The notes under the pieces were generated by a model. It did no database searches and was not told where the DNA came from. It saw nothing but the letters and a program-made list of their open reading frames with translations. This document shows, in pieces, positions 11,401 through 26,400 of a stretch of 64,000 bases of DNA (its first letter is position 1; each line of letters begins with the position of its first letter). The stretch covers positions 1,386,501 through 1,450,500 of the forward strand of contig CM065321.1 of assembly GCA_033032175.1 (NCBI GenBank), given 5' to 3'. Made by a program: the position numbers and the translations under genes. The DNA comes from Saturnia japonica. Taxonomy: Eukaryota; Arthropoda; Insecta; Lepidoptera; Saturniidae.

Positions 11401-14400
11401 GTATCACTTCGTTCAATACCGCTTCTGGTAGGCGACGTTGCTGTGGTAGTTTGTCCACTCTCTCGGCCACGTGTGGGACTAGCTTCGGATGCAGGTGGAT
11501 GAGCGCGTCGTAACCAGAGAGCGAAGGAACGAAAGCGCCCTGGATATTAATATTACTAAATACTCAGTGACTTTATATTACTATTAATGTAAAATATGTA
11601 AAATAATTTTTTCTACTACAGTAAAGGGCATTTGAGATTTACTGAACAGGGTGCGTGAGGCGTAATAGGATATCCTCCCCAGTGGAAGTAATAACACTGT
11701 CACGTTATTACAATGTAAGTTTAATATACTACTAGCGATCGCCCTAAGCTCGAAATTCGACCAGCGACTTTTTGATCATAGACTATTTTCTGTTTGACAT
11801 TTACAGTATTCATAAACAATGAGTATTATCTACATCACTTGCTGTCACTTTTCGTTAATTGACAATGTCAATATTTTGGGGGGTCTAAGTTCAATGGCAC
11901 TGGTCCGGTTAGGATTCGCAGTATTAATTTATTTTATTTAATATATTAGTAACAGATATTATAGATAAATTTCAGCTTTCTGCACTCCTTTAACCATGCC
12001 AAATCTCACAGTCGTCCGTGCATGCAATACACTTAAAAAGTAGTAGAATGCTTTTGCTTCACATATTAATATATAGATAATACTGTCAAACTGCATTTTT
12101 ATACAGTAACACTATCACTATTGTAACATTGATACACTGTAACACTTACACACTGTGACATACTATCACTCTCTTATTAAGAGTCCCGTACTTCAAAAAG
12201 AAAAATTGAACCCTTATGGAATCACTTCTCTATCCCGTCTGTCTTTCTCTAAAGACCCTTTTCTCAGGAGCAAATGGAAGTTCAAGTTAAAATTAAAATC
12301 AAATACTTAGGTCTGTAATCTCTTGCAACTGTGAAAAATAAAAACTCTATGTCAACGCACTGAAAAGATACGGTTGTTTAAGCTGTATATTATAACACTT
12401 TCAAAGGGAATAAAAACCTATATGGTACTTCCAGTTGACCTACAAACATGAAATTTGACAAGAAGAAATGTCTTAATAGCACAAGTAAAGAAAAAAAACC
12501 AAAACCGTAAATTTGTAATGAAATAACAAGAAATAAAATTGCTATTACAAACTTATTTGCAGTTGGTAAGCTAACCGCGGCGTATGTCGATGTTGGAGAC
12601 AACAGTTTTCCAACGGCAAAGATAAGTTTGCCCCTCAATATCACATATTATTATCTTTTCGTTAGAATTGTTCGGTGCTTTCTTCAGTAATATTACTTAA
12701 TTATTTTGGTGAATGTGGCTATACAATTACGGAAAACTCGGTGCGCGAGTCCAACTCGCACTTAGCTGGTTTTTATACTATAAATAGACTTGCGTTTGAT
12801 CACTACCACGCCTGATCGTACGTGATGATGTGGTCTACGATGGAGCACGCTTGCCTAAAAGGTACCTCCATTCACTCGTGATTTGGAAGGTACCTAGGTT
12901 GTAGATATCGGGAAATACATAAATATGCAAGCAAAACGCTTCGTCTGAAAATCGTGGTGAAAATATATCAACCATATATCGATGACACTTCGCCGTGTCT
13001 CTTCTCGCCGTGCTTTAGACTAAGTAGGTCCAATAAAGGTTTTTTTTAGGTAATAGTGTCAGGTTTTATAATAAAATCCCGACGCATATTGCTAATTTAC
13101 CGGACCACAAGTTCAAGGACCATGTCAAGCGGGCTTTACTGTCAAAAGGTTATTTATTATAGGGTAGATCATTATGTGAATGATAGTGATGTCTCGAAGT
13201 GACTCCCTCTATGTGCATCCACTAAATTATTATTATTGTACCTTTTATATTAACATTTGTACAGTTGACAAAAAAAAGATAAACCCAATCAAGTTTCTTA
13301 CCGGTTCTTCTCGATGTCTGGGACGTTTTCCGAACCGGCAGTAGTGTTTTGACGTTCAAAAGTGCCTTCTTAGGGCCTAAATTGAATAAATATTATTTTG
13401 CTTTTGATTTTGCCGGATGATGGAAAAGGGATGGGCGACTAAATTAAGCAATTCTAACGCACACTCGCCGATATGCTTCCGGAAAAAAACTGATAAACTG
13501 GCAGCTTTACGTCGATGCTCAAGGCTTTGCGGCCTTGCCTCAACTAGCGAAACCTCTGACATTGTTATACTGTGACAGTATCACACTAACATTTATATAC
13601 TGTAACACTAAAGTACTGTGATATTGATTTACAGTAACACTGTCACATTCCGACATTGATATAATATAATACCGACACACTGTAACCCTTTTATACTGTG
13701 ACTAGCTGACCCGCGCAACTTCGTCTGCGTCACATACGAGAGAGAGAGAGGGTGGGTCATAGGCAGAGACAAATAACAATTGTCGTAGGCACAATACCAC
13801 TCATATTCACAACATATAGACATATGTTATGGCGAACTTTTTTCTGAACTTTTTAAGCATTCACGCAGCGCACGCAATGAAAACTTTCAAAAGGAATACA
13901 TTTCCCCCGTTTTTGCAACATTTTTCATTGATGCTCCGCTCCTATTGGTCATAGCGTGATGTTATATAGCCTATAGCCTTCCTAGATAAATGGGCTATCC
14001 AACACTAAAGTAATTTTCCCATTCCAACCAGTAGTTCCTGAAATTAACACGTTCAAACAAACGAACTCTTCAGCTTTATAATATTAGTATAGATAATATA
14101 ACACTGTAACATTGTTACATTGAGACAAGATAACACTGAGACACTGTTATATTTTGACAATAGCATACAGCTACCTATGGAATTCGTAACCGTATCCTAC
14201 TATACTTTTACCTTATAATTTTTAAATCAGATAAAATTCTCACCAGAACATTGTCTTCGAAGTGAATCATAAGAGCATTTTCAATGTAACTGAGCGCGCT
14301 TTCAGCTAGTTTCTGTGCGCGGACGAGCACCGGCAGCGAGGGCGCTGCTGAACTCCACACACCGGGCGTGACGTCATCGTACGCCGTCACTATACGCATG

Positions 14401-17400
14401 CACGACCCGGGTATCGAACCGGAGCTAAACTTCTGCTCGATCTCAGTTATCTCTTCACCTGGAAATTTTCACATCACAGAATCATACAACCCATTCAATA
14501 GTGAAATCAATGACGGCTCAGTCGGTAGCGTGTACGGACTTGGCATCGATCGACGTAATTTCGAATCCCTGAAACGAGCCCGAGTTCAGTGAAGGAAAAC
14601 ATCGTGATGAAACCATAACATGTTGGCAGGGCTTTTTCTGATGCCCACCGGGCTAGCTACCACCCTCGAGTTGAAAATCTGTCGCCAAGCACCAACAGGT
14701 GTGTTCCGATAGCTGCACTTGAGAGCCAGTCTTCCACCAGGCTTAGCGTACTACCATCTTGAACCACATCAGGTTAAAACCAGGTGAGATTGCGGTGATA
14801 ACGCTATACCTATCGATTTAAAAAAAACTGTAGTACATTTAGGAGATCTGCTGGTATATATTCAGACGATAGATTCCCGATCTTTCAATGGTCGACACTG
14901 TTCTTATCGTGCTACAATAAAAAAAAACGTGCTTTGAGGGTTTCGCGAAGGAAAATCTCATGATCATACCGCGCCGTAGCGAATCACCACCTGACTAGCA
15001 ACCACCCTCAAGTTGAACATCCGTCGCCGAGTACCTATAATTATGCACTTAACATGTTATACCATCTTAAGCCACACCGTCATTTAATATCAAGTAAGAT
15101 TGTGATTAAACACTAAGCCTATAAAGTATTAAGAAAACTGATCGAAGCCTTTTTTAATAATAATAATGTTAACTGCCTAAAAAAATTCAACTTAGATCCA
15201 TATTAGGGACTGACCTACACGCTAAATGCAGATTACATACTTTTATTTATGATGAATACAGATGCATGAATAAACTTTATTTTATTTCATTAATAAAATC
15301 AATTGATACCACTCACATAAAATTTCAGAAAATAATTGAAATGTCTTCCGACTTCAGAGATCAAATAAAATTAGTTCTGACTTCGTAGAAGAATTAAAAT
15401 ATCTTAAAAACGAATCACTCACGTGTCATATCCTCGTTGAAGTCCAAAATGATGACCTCCCTGAGCCAGTCGGTTTGAACCAGCAACCGCAGCACGCGCA
15501 GCAGCCCTAGCGTTGGGCTCGCGGGTGGCGCCCCCGGTCGGCTGTGGACGAACACAGCTGCGGTCACCAGCTCCGCCACCACGTCCGGGAAGTGAGGGGG
15601 GGAGAGCAGATGTGAAGATAACCAGCGCTTGAACATACATGCCGTCGGTCCGTACGCCGGATACTTCTGGTGTAACCTGAACCATCAAAGACTGTCGAGT
15701 AAAGAAGACAACGTATCATCAAGCCTAACTAGTCTAATACTAGACATTAGAAAGTCTAAAAGGTAAATTTTCGAGATAATCCAGGAGTAGACCACTTCTG
15801 AAAAGCTGTTCACTACATATTATGTTCAAGGTGATACCCGGGAATTAATATTAATTCATTATTATACATTTTTTTATTTAAATAAAAAATAAGCTACAAA
15901 AATTCGGCATTGTGACCACGCGTGACGTCATCGTTCAATAATAAATAAAAGTGAGGTTAAAGGTATTATGTACAAAGTTGAGTTCACTAGAATTTCAGTT
16001 GTGTTATAGTCAGTTTATCTACAGTTTTACAATTTTACAGTCGCTTATCCATAAGATAACCTAATAAGAAGTAACACTCTGCTTCGTATACAAATATTGT
16101 ACGATAACGTCACGTTTTCTGATTGGCGTTTCCCATCACGTGTTTCCGCGTTTGCAATTACATTTTCAGATTTGTATTTTTTCGGCGTTTCAGCAATAAT
16201 TTAATGTGATTAAATTATTAGCTTTAATTTATAAGCCTCCTGCTTAAATAACAGACGAAATATATAGCGGTTAGGTAGTTCAGTTCAATTCGCACGCATC
16301 TCGACCACCATAAGCGTAGTAATATTATGATTCACTGACCCGTGCAAAGCTCCTCTCAGTCTCGGCAGCAGAACAGTCTCACACTGGAGCCTCACTGTGT
16401 CCTCGCTATCTCTATGCTTGACCACACCGTTTTCTATCTCCCTGCGCATCAGCGTGATCTCCTTAGGATGCGCCACAGCCAGGCGGAAGACCAGGCCGTT
16501 CTTCAGAACATCGAGATGCGTGGCTGCAGCTTGAGTCGTCAGGGAGCACTGTTCGCTAAGCCGCTCGGAGATTTGCAGGTGGAAAGCTGCTTTCAGGCAC
16601 CGGAACGCTTCGATATCTCCGGGCCATTTGCCGCTGTGACCTGGTCGATAATGCCTTGAACGTTATAACTAGATATGCGATGAATAGTGATGCCGAATAT
16701 ACTGCCGAGTATTCGGCGCGGGTGACAGGTTACGTTGCAAGCGGTGGCGGTACGAGAGACCTATTTATATAATTTTCGAATAGATTATTTCATGACATGC
16801 ATTATTTGTTATATCTGATTATGTGTTACTTCAGATTATGTTCGCCCAAAGTTAAATATTTCGCCATTTTCAGAAGCGGGTGTAATTTATGAAGAAAAGC
16901 GCAATCGTTGCCATCAACAAACGCTTTAAAAAATGCTTACATACATCACAACTAACCAATAATAAATATTAAGTATTAATTGTAATGTTTTGTTGGTAAA
17001 ATATATTCATTTTGGAAGTAATATATGTGAACTTTTTTCTTAATTCGGTATTCTGCCGTATTATGTATACCGGATATTAAAAAAGGTGACCGAATAGGCC
17101 GAAAACCGAATAATAACCGAATATTCATGTCATCTCTAGTTATAGCAGATGTATTACGATTTACGAAAATTTACTAGATTTGATATAGTCAATAATACTA
17201 ACGTATGACAGTGAAAACAAACATAGTAAGGAGCATAAGTTCGAGAAACACTCTTATAATATAGACTTCTCATGTGGGGCATTAACAGGCTTGTATTATA
17301 GGTTGGGCGTAAATATTGGGTCGGGGAAAAAGTGTTTTCGCATTACGTAGGTATAAACTTGTTATAAAATTTATTTGGCTGTACTATTTATCTCTGGCAG

Positions 17401-20400
17401 GTTTTAGTAACATTAAAAAGGTTACATTTTTAGCGGAAGTGAGGAACAGAGTGTAAAGTTCCTCATCCGCCATAGAAAATGAAGGATCCTCCGACCGGAC
17501 GGGTATGTCTGGCGGGCAGCTGCTCAACGGTTGTTTTTTTTTTTTAATGACTACACTGTTAGCCTTAGGGGCCCTATCCAAAAACAGAGCCGCTGCGGCT
17601 TTTACAGCTTCATCGAACTTCGGGCCCAACGAATGTAGTCGAGTTCTTGTATAAATACACAATTGTAGGGTTAATTTCAATATCGCGATGTAGGATAGTT
17701 TGTACGTGGCGAGATAGATGTCGCTATATCGATGCCGCTACACATTAATAAAAACTAAAAAAAAGGAAAAAAGGTGTTTCCCGTTATTTTTCTGTAAAAA
17801 TTAGTGAATCTGTTTAGGCTAAAAGGCGCTTATGACAATCAAATGCACAACGATACAGCACCTATCCTTTTTCCTCGTATCTGTTTATCCCTATCTACCC
17901 CCACCTTTCACCGACGTCAGTTAGCCTTTGAAATTGCAACGGCGAACACATAGTGACTGCGCAATATATTAAATATAATAAACTTTATTTCAAAAACTTA
18001 AATAATTATCGTGCACGTTGCGTGCTGAGACAGGAGTGAACACAAGGAGGAGGCTTCCAAAGTCCGTGAAATCTGTTGTTCGGCGAGTCCCATTTTTCTC
18101 CATTCCGTGAATTCCATTATTCCGTGTCATTGTGCATATGTTGTAATCGACCAGGGAAAGTAGCCCCCAACCAACAATCCGGCTAGTTTTAAGAACGAAA
18201 TCGAACCAACGCTTACAGAATCTAATGAAGAAATTCGATACATTTTAAAATATTATTACAAAAAAGGTAAAAATGCAACTCAGCAGCGAAAATAATTTGT
18301 GATGTTTATAGACCTAAGCCAGTGTCAGTAAGAGTAGCACAAAGTTGGTTCAAACGTTTTCAGTCCGGAAATTTTGATGTTAAAGATGCACTTCGCTCTG
18401 CTCGCCCTGTTACGAATAAAATGGACGCCATTTTTGAAAGAGTGGAGAAAGTTCGGTATATCAGTAGTTACGATGTAGCTAAAGAACTGGAAATGGACCA
18501 CAAAACAGTTTTAACCCATTTGAAGAAAGCTGGCTATACCAAAAAGCTCGATATTTGGGTGCCACACGAGTTCACTGAAAGAAACCTAATGAACCGTATA
18601 CTCATTTGCGATTCATTATTGAGACGTAATGAAACCGAGCCGTTTTTGAAGAGATTGATAACTGGCGATGAAAAGTGGATCACGTACGACAAGAACGTGC
18701 GAAAAAGGTCGTGGTCTAAGGTCGGCCAGGCTTCACAGACTGTGGCTAAACCTGGGCTAACTCGAAATAAGATTATGCTGTGTGTATGGTGGGACTGGAA
18801 GGGCATTGTTCATTATGAGCTTTTACCGCCCAGCAACTGCCAATAACTGATGAGATTAAAGGAAGCAGTTGAGAGAAATCGGCCGGAATTGATCAACAGG
18901 ATACCCCTAGACCACACAGATCTTTAGCCACTCAGCAAAAATTAAGAGAGTTTGGCTGGGAGGTGTTAGTGAATCCACCATATAGCCCTGACCTTCAGAT
19001 TTTACCTATTTCGGTCACTTCAGAATTTATTAGGTTCTGTAAGGTTAATATCAAGAGAATACTGCCAAAACTATTTGTCGCGGTTTTTTGATCAGAAGTC
19101 CCAAAGTTTCTACAGCAACGGGATCATGTCTCTACCTACAAAATGGCACATATATATACTGTAAATAAACTTTGAAAAAAAAATGTCTTGAGTTTTCATA
19201 TAAAAATGCGAAGAAACTTTTTCCCCTACGTACTATGTAAATTATATAGTTAACGGTTTTCAAATAATTAAATTAATCATATTTCATAAGAACGTTCGCC
19301 GCGATGAAGAGGTTATTTTACACATCGCTTCATCAACAATTATTAACAAGAAAACAAAGAATGTAAGTTCTTCGTTCATAAGAATCTTGCTTCGACATGT
19401 AACATACACGAATAAGTCAACATGTGACTAGATTCTAGCTATAATGGAAGACAAATTTTGAACTTGCACTGAACAGACACATGATAAAAGGACCAAACTA
19501 CCAACCGAGAGTACCTATAAAGTATACAGCCACTACAAAATGAACGAACCAAGTTAATAAAATACGCACCAAGTTCCACAATAGCCTTACAAACGGGCAC
19601 GTACTCGGGAATTCCTGGTAGTCCATCTTTCATTGTAATATCCTTGATGAGGGACGCGTTACCTCTACGCCAGGGCGATTTCACTGCACCCCGAGGAAGG
19701 GGAGGCACTGGACAACTATAGCTGAATACTGATGACACCCCTGTTCAACAAAAAAAACGCATGACTCAGAATTTTGTCTGATTGAATCGGATCCAGGATC
19801 AGCCGGTATATACCCAGAAATCAAGTGGACTGGTAGACTGGTGCATCTGTACTCGATTGGTTCACGACCATCATATGCATCGTGATAAACCAATCACAGT
19901 ACTCTCTTTTGGTTTGTCGCGTTTCGGCATCAGACAATGTTTACATAGCAGCAGAGAAGTTTGCAAGCTTTGACTGCCTGTCCACTGAAGCTGGGTTGTG
20001 CAAATTTCTAACAATAAAATTGCATAAAAGTGTAGACATGCAATTCTATTGGCTAAAATTTGCTAGAGATGCAATCAGGGGGTTGACAACTTCTGGAAAG
20101 TTGTTTTAAACACTTTATATAATGAATGAATAGTTTTTTTTTCATGAATACACCGTAAAAAGTGATTCATTTTTAAATTAGTTTTTAATTTAAATAAAAA
20201 AAACGCCAGAAATACGCAGCAGCTTTATGGGTCCGAGACGTCATTATTCATTTTATCTTTTAGCTATTATATTATATAATTAATAAATAATATTGCTATA
20301 ATATATTGCTTCTTACCAAATTTCATCATTGTAGGTCAACTGGAAGTGCCACATAGGCTTTTATTCCAAAATCAAAATCAATCTTTTCACAGCTCCAAGG

Positions 20401-23400
20401 GATTGCTGACCTTAGTATTTAATATTAATTTCCACTTGATAACCTCCACACACTCCTGAGAAAATGGATCTTGACAGACAGACAGATGGACAACAAAGCG
20501 GTCCTTTATAAGATATTTTTTCCTTTTGACGTACTAAACCCTAAAACTTATGTCAAAAAACTTTTATATTTTTTTTTCCTCTACTGAAAAGTTGATATTT
20601 CATAGAAACACCCTTTGGGTTCCAATGTAGCAATTTGGATTTTACGCTGTCTTTAGTTGACCATTGGACAGCTCTTGTTTGTCACCATAACACTTGCTTC
20701 TTCCGTTCACCTTCATGCAATCACAAGGAGTTTCCAGAGACAGAGAGTGCATAGGAAGACAATCCTCACCGTGTAAAGCGCTGATGTTCAGCGGGAGACG
20801 GGTGAGCTGCCTCAAGTCTGTCCGGAGCTCGTCGAACGTTTGCAACGCTCGTACGGAACTCTCGAAGCACTCCGCGTTCCCGTCTGATGAGTACTGCTTA
20901 CGAACCAGAACGCTATCCAACTGCTCACTCACGTGGAACAGCTCCAAAGGCTTCACGTCTGAAACGGTGATATCATCTTTACTTAGTCAATAATAATATA
21001 ATAAAGCGTAAACGTATTTTCGTCTGTTTGTTTGTTTAAACAGGTTAATCTCTGGAACTAAAAGTCGTATTCGAAAAATTATTTTTATATATGATAGCCA
21101 GAGTCACGAAAAATAGTATATATAAGCTATCTAAAATTAGGCTACAGCTCTCAGCTAGCCTTAAATATTGATTTTTAAATAAGTAGGAAGTGGATGCCCT
21201 CCCGGACTGCTTTATCCGCGTGTGCTGGCGTAATAGTTAATGATACGTAAATACAATGTTCTACAAAAATATTGGCCCATAGTATATCTAAAAAAAGTCC
21301 GCGATAGCATATGCCTATCCCCTATATACATAACCCACAATAAGGTATTTTACGATTATTTTTTTGTTGAAGATTAAAAATAAATTTATGAGCATTATTA
21401 TAAGGCATGGCAAATTAATTCTTACGAATAAAAGTTCCTTCATCATAAAGACAATTTTATAAAGATAAACTTTGCCCTTTGCAGCATGTTATTTGGACGC
21501 ATACTTTGAGAGATAATGGAAAATTAAAATAATCTCGGCTCCGGTCTGTTACTATAGTATTATGAGCATAACCCTGGCCGTCCAATAAAAATAGTCTATA
21601 CTGAAACAATATAAATCATTAATCAGGAATTTCTTTTAAATGATATGCGGATGTAACCGCAGGGCACAGCTACAATTTTATAAATTAAAAACTTCCCATA
21701 GGTGTACAAATTATCCCATTAAGAGAATCATAAAAACCTGCATCATATTGTTAATACATACCAAACTTGAGATTCAGCAGATAGTTGAGGATCTGCTTAG
21801 TGATGGATCTCTTATCAGCTGCTGTCTCTCCCTCCCACACGCAGGTCTCTGTTATCGAACCGTCTTGAAAACGGCGTAGCTCTGACTTATCACCCCAGAA
21901 GGCTCTGTAGAATGGTTATTGAAAACGATATAGCCAGTGAAACGCTCAGGGTTCTTTAACTAAGATGAAATAGGGATATCGTGGGATAAGGCCAAAGAAC
22001 TCTTCAGAACGTTCACCACGACACAGACGATGGTACATGGTTATAAAGCCGTCACAGTTACCCTATTTTGATTTGTCGCGTTTCGGGTTCAGTAAGTGTA
22101 TATGCAGCTTAACAGGACAGCGACGACCGACGTTTGAATGCAAATCAGTCAATGGTCACCCTTGTTTTTGAACTGTACTGTGCTTAACACAGAGAAAGTG
22201 CCATCCTTTACCTTTCATTTATTACCTATTACTTATTTTAAATCTTTGTTCCAATCTTACCTGAATTCATCAGCTTCTGGTAAGTTAGCTGGCGGTCCTT
22301 TCTCCAGGATGTTCATAGCATTGTCCAAGTTTAATATAAACCCAAATGATAATTTATCTTCATACCTATATTAATGAGCAATGATTAATAAAATTATCAA
22401 AACAATGCTGAAGGTGGTTTTATAGCAGAAACTTGCTAAAGAATTGCTATTCATTTGTTTTTCAGGGTTCTGAGCGCTTAAATAGCTTACAATGAGTAAA
22501 CCATGGGAGATATAACAAATTATTGTAGTAGATAATTGTAGATCATAAAAAGACCTACAAAAAGTCAGCGAAAGTATATGAATATTTTTAAAGGATCACC
22601 CACAATTAGCATTTCTGTCTTTAAAATAACCAGGAGCAGTCGTAGCACGATTCGCGTTTGTGCCAGATCGATAGCATTCTGTAGGTGGACGCCCGTGGTA
22701 GCAAGCGCAGCCGCGGACATAGCTAGTGTATTAATAAATATGAAATAAGTCTGTATATGCATTTCTTTTTTCAAATATTGTGCTAGATACCTAGATATAT
22801 ATATAATATAGGTAAGGTATTCCAGTGCTGAAACCTCACTATATCTGTGTGATCAGTTAAGTGAAATGGTTGGGAGCAATAAATTGTTTATTCAATGTAT
22901 AAATTATTATTTACATTTCTTATAAAAAAGAGCATAACTACCCAGTTTTTACACAAAGATATTTCATATACTTACCCTTGTTTTTTCATTTTCTCAGGGC
23001 TCTTCTTCACAGCCCATGAGAACTCATCATCAGTTATGGGCTGTATCAGATCCACTCTATTTCCGAGCCCTTTTACCAATAGACAATACACAGAGTCCGT
23101 CACTAGTGCCAGTTCATCCACTCCATAGTTTAACCTCGTTTCTTTTGATGCTTTTTGTAGCACCAAAGTTTTGAACTCTTGGAGGTTCTTAAACCTAGAA
23201 ATTAATGTTGATCAATGGTATTTACTATGGCGTAAATAGTGCTTGAATGTATGTGAACAAGTTTTATATCCTCCAAGTATATAAGAGGAAACCTGGAACC
23301 CAAAGTTGGTTTTCAGCTGCAATGCCCATCGCTTTTTAAGAGCTAGGCCTAGAGGAGGAATAAGCTAACACCCCTGATGTAAAAATGTCTTCAAGTAACC

Positions 23401-26400
23401 TTCTTTTTTATTTAAATCTGATTATAGGTTAGCATTTGACTGCAATAAAACCTGATGTTAAGTGCTAATGAAGCCTAAGATGATATATTTATATTTAAAT
23501 GTGGTCACCAGAACGAAATAATATAGATTCGTAAAAGATGTTCAACCTGACAGCGTAGCCAGTCAGTCAAGCTTTTGTCGTTATTTATAAAGTCCTACCA
23601 CAAATTTTATATCTTTTACAGATGTATAGGGATGTTCGACATACATCAATGTTAAGGTTGAAAACATCAAACTGTTGTTTCCAATTTTGTGTATTGTTGT
23701 AAAATAGAGCTTGAAGATCTGAGTGGCACTCATTTGGACAGTATCAAAACATAGATGTTAGGAACAATAACATAGAGCATTGATGTTTGCAAATTTGTTT
23801 GCCTGTAAAATAGAGATTGATGATCCAATGTGGCACCCGAAAAAAGCTCGCCCACTTGGCTAGTGCCAACATCAATGCTTTTGTTTAGATATGTATCTGA
23901 CATTGATGTCAATATCAGTGTTTCTCTAACAACGTATTGTATTAGGATAACATGACTTTTATTTAATAACTCGCAAGGCAAGATAGAGAAATTTCAGAAT
24001 TCCACCTCTACAAAATGTATGGGATAATTATGAATAATTCCAAAATTTATAGTGTTGTTTAATAAAGGCAGGATTGATGACTGAATCCAGAAAATTCTTA
24101 GTCATAGGAGACCGTCTATATTTCTAAAAGGAATACATATAAAAAAGTGTATTACAAACAATCAAAGGCAAACAACAAACCTTAATATGTGATCAAATTG
24201 CATCAAAGGTTTAACGGGTGTCATGAACAAAGGTATGAAGCTATTTAATTTAGCATTGTCCAACATATCCACTGCCAACTCACACTCCCTTCTCAATGCC
24301 ATATATGTTCCTTTCGTCATTTGCCAGCAAAGGTTATAGTAGCCAGTCTTGTCAATAAAAACTACAGGGAAATGTTTGTGGAACTCTTCAAGAGCTGGAA
24401 CTGGTTCCTGTCCTTTATGCAATGAAATACCTTTGGATAGCCAGTCAGATGCCTCTAAAAGTAAAATTTAATGTTTAGTATATCTAATAACATATTATAT
24501 AACTTGGTAATTATTGCAGTCAGAAAAAAATCCTTGCCTCTTCTGCCTGGATCTGATTGCATAATCTGCCAATTAACCAAGTGAATCTGTAACATCTAAT
24601 GTTACCTCTTAACATACTATTTCTATTACTTATTAGCTCCAAGCGGAAGTAACAAAGAAATTTATGATGGATTTCACCAGGGTAAGCCTATTTCAATCAA
24701 ATATAACTTAGGAGTCTTCAAACAAAGCCTGGAAAGGCATCTGATAGGCAAGCATGATTCATGTGATATAGAGGTAATGACCTATAAACCGTTTAAAACA
24801 TCAGGACCTATAAACAATGACGTTAATTTTGGCTCGTTGCCTAAAAGCCTCCAAGAAAATAAACCAATTATAATATAGTTTCCAGGGTCAGTATGTATAA
24901 CTATAAATATGCTTAAATTTATTTTAATAATGATTGTCATCAAGGAAGGAAGTTCTGTGGATGAACAGTTATTAACAATAGAATATTATATACTGAATTG
25001 GTGAAGAAAAAGAACATAGGTAATTTAGAACTCTTTAGAAATGTTCCCATACCAAAGCATACAAATGAAACATAACACTATAAAATACTTGGTCTTTCAA
25101 ATCACCAATAATTTTGTGTAATTAAGTTTATACCTGCCTTCAAGATATAGCTTCTACACATCTTTGGGATATTTAAAGTCAAGCATTATTATTAAAGTAT
25201 TAAAAGAAAGTTGTAAACTTACTTATGGCAATCCAAATATTTCGTACAATTTGATAACTACTCATTATGTTATTTACTCTCTTTGTCAGGACAAAATATG
25301 TAACAATCATACTGACAAGGTGACCAGACACTTGTAATTTTCTTTGACGTAGCCAGATTTTCAATAACACAACAGCTTGTTTCAAATTATCACATTTTGA
25401 CAGTGTTTCATTTAATAGTTCTTGATTAATTGATGCAGTTAGATCATTAAGTACACTGCTATTGTAATAAGGAGTTGCCGGTCCTATATCTGTATTACTT
25501 TCAGTGTGCTCTAATGGAAATAGCCAGGACTCTCGTAAATTGTTACGTGCAGGACTAAATCTTTGTAATTTATATGCCTCAGATTCACATGTTAAGTTGA
25601 TACGTATTGATAAATGATTCCCAATCTTTCCTACTGGTTTGACATCCAGCACAGGTTTTGTTTCGCACCCATACAACCATGAATATTTTAAATCTTCAAT
25701 AATTTCTAATTTTGAGAGATATGATGCAATATATGCCATATATGCAGCACGTTTTTTATGATACCTGTAGTTTATTGAATCGTTCTTAGTGTATGTGTCA
25801 GCTGGTAGGGTGATTTGTACATCTACTTTTAGATTAGAGTTAATTGAGCAACCTATAGGGTATGAACCAACAATGTCTATATTTTTGAATTTATAGAATT
25901 TAAAAATGCATTTTGTCTTCTTCAGTTCACTATTTACTGGCAATTTAACTTTTAATTTTTTAATAAACGTCGACTCTGATAAATCGTACTCTGTATTATC
26001 TTCCGGTATGGTTTCTAGATATTTTTTAAACTGTGCAAGCCATTCTTCAAACTTTTTCTCTGTTTTCTCTTTCACTTTGACTTCCTGAAGTATTTCTTCT
26101 ATTTGTAATCGAAATAAATTGGAGTTGAATAAGTTTTCGGTCTCCTGGAGTCTGTTTAATTCCTTAACTGTCGGTTGTCTGTATAAACTTTTGGTTCTAA
26201 CGCGTTTACTTTTATCTTTACTTTCTACTTCTGCAACTCGTTTTCCGTTCTCATTAATGATTCCATTTTCAACATCTTCCTCAGAAATAGACGTTTTGAT
26301 ATCCTATAAACGTTTAAATTTAGAAAAACTATTAATTAAAACACACATTACATACGTGTATAGATATTTTTTTATCTTTGCTTTATCTTTAAAGTACTAC

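Noticed and set aside
19719..19730. Alternative acceptors near 19723 (ctatag) and 19718 (gtccag) for NOL6 exon 8
   Set aside because: The first puts a stop in frame, and the second loses about 8 residues (the SSVFSYSCP part) that align with family members. The acceptor before 19740 keeps phase and similarity.
22565..22774. 69-codon minus-strand frame as a NOL6 exon
   Set aside because: It translates a decayed 'ctagctgtgcccgcgg' retroposon. The exons on either side (22976-23194 and 22261-22365) join in phase without it.
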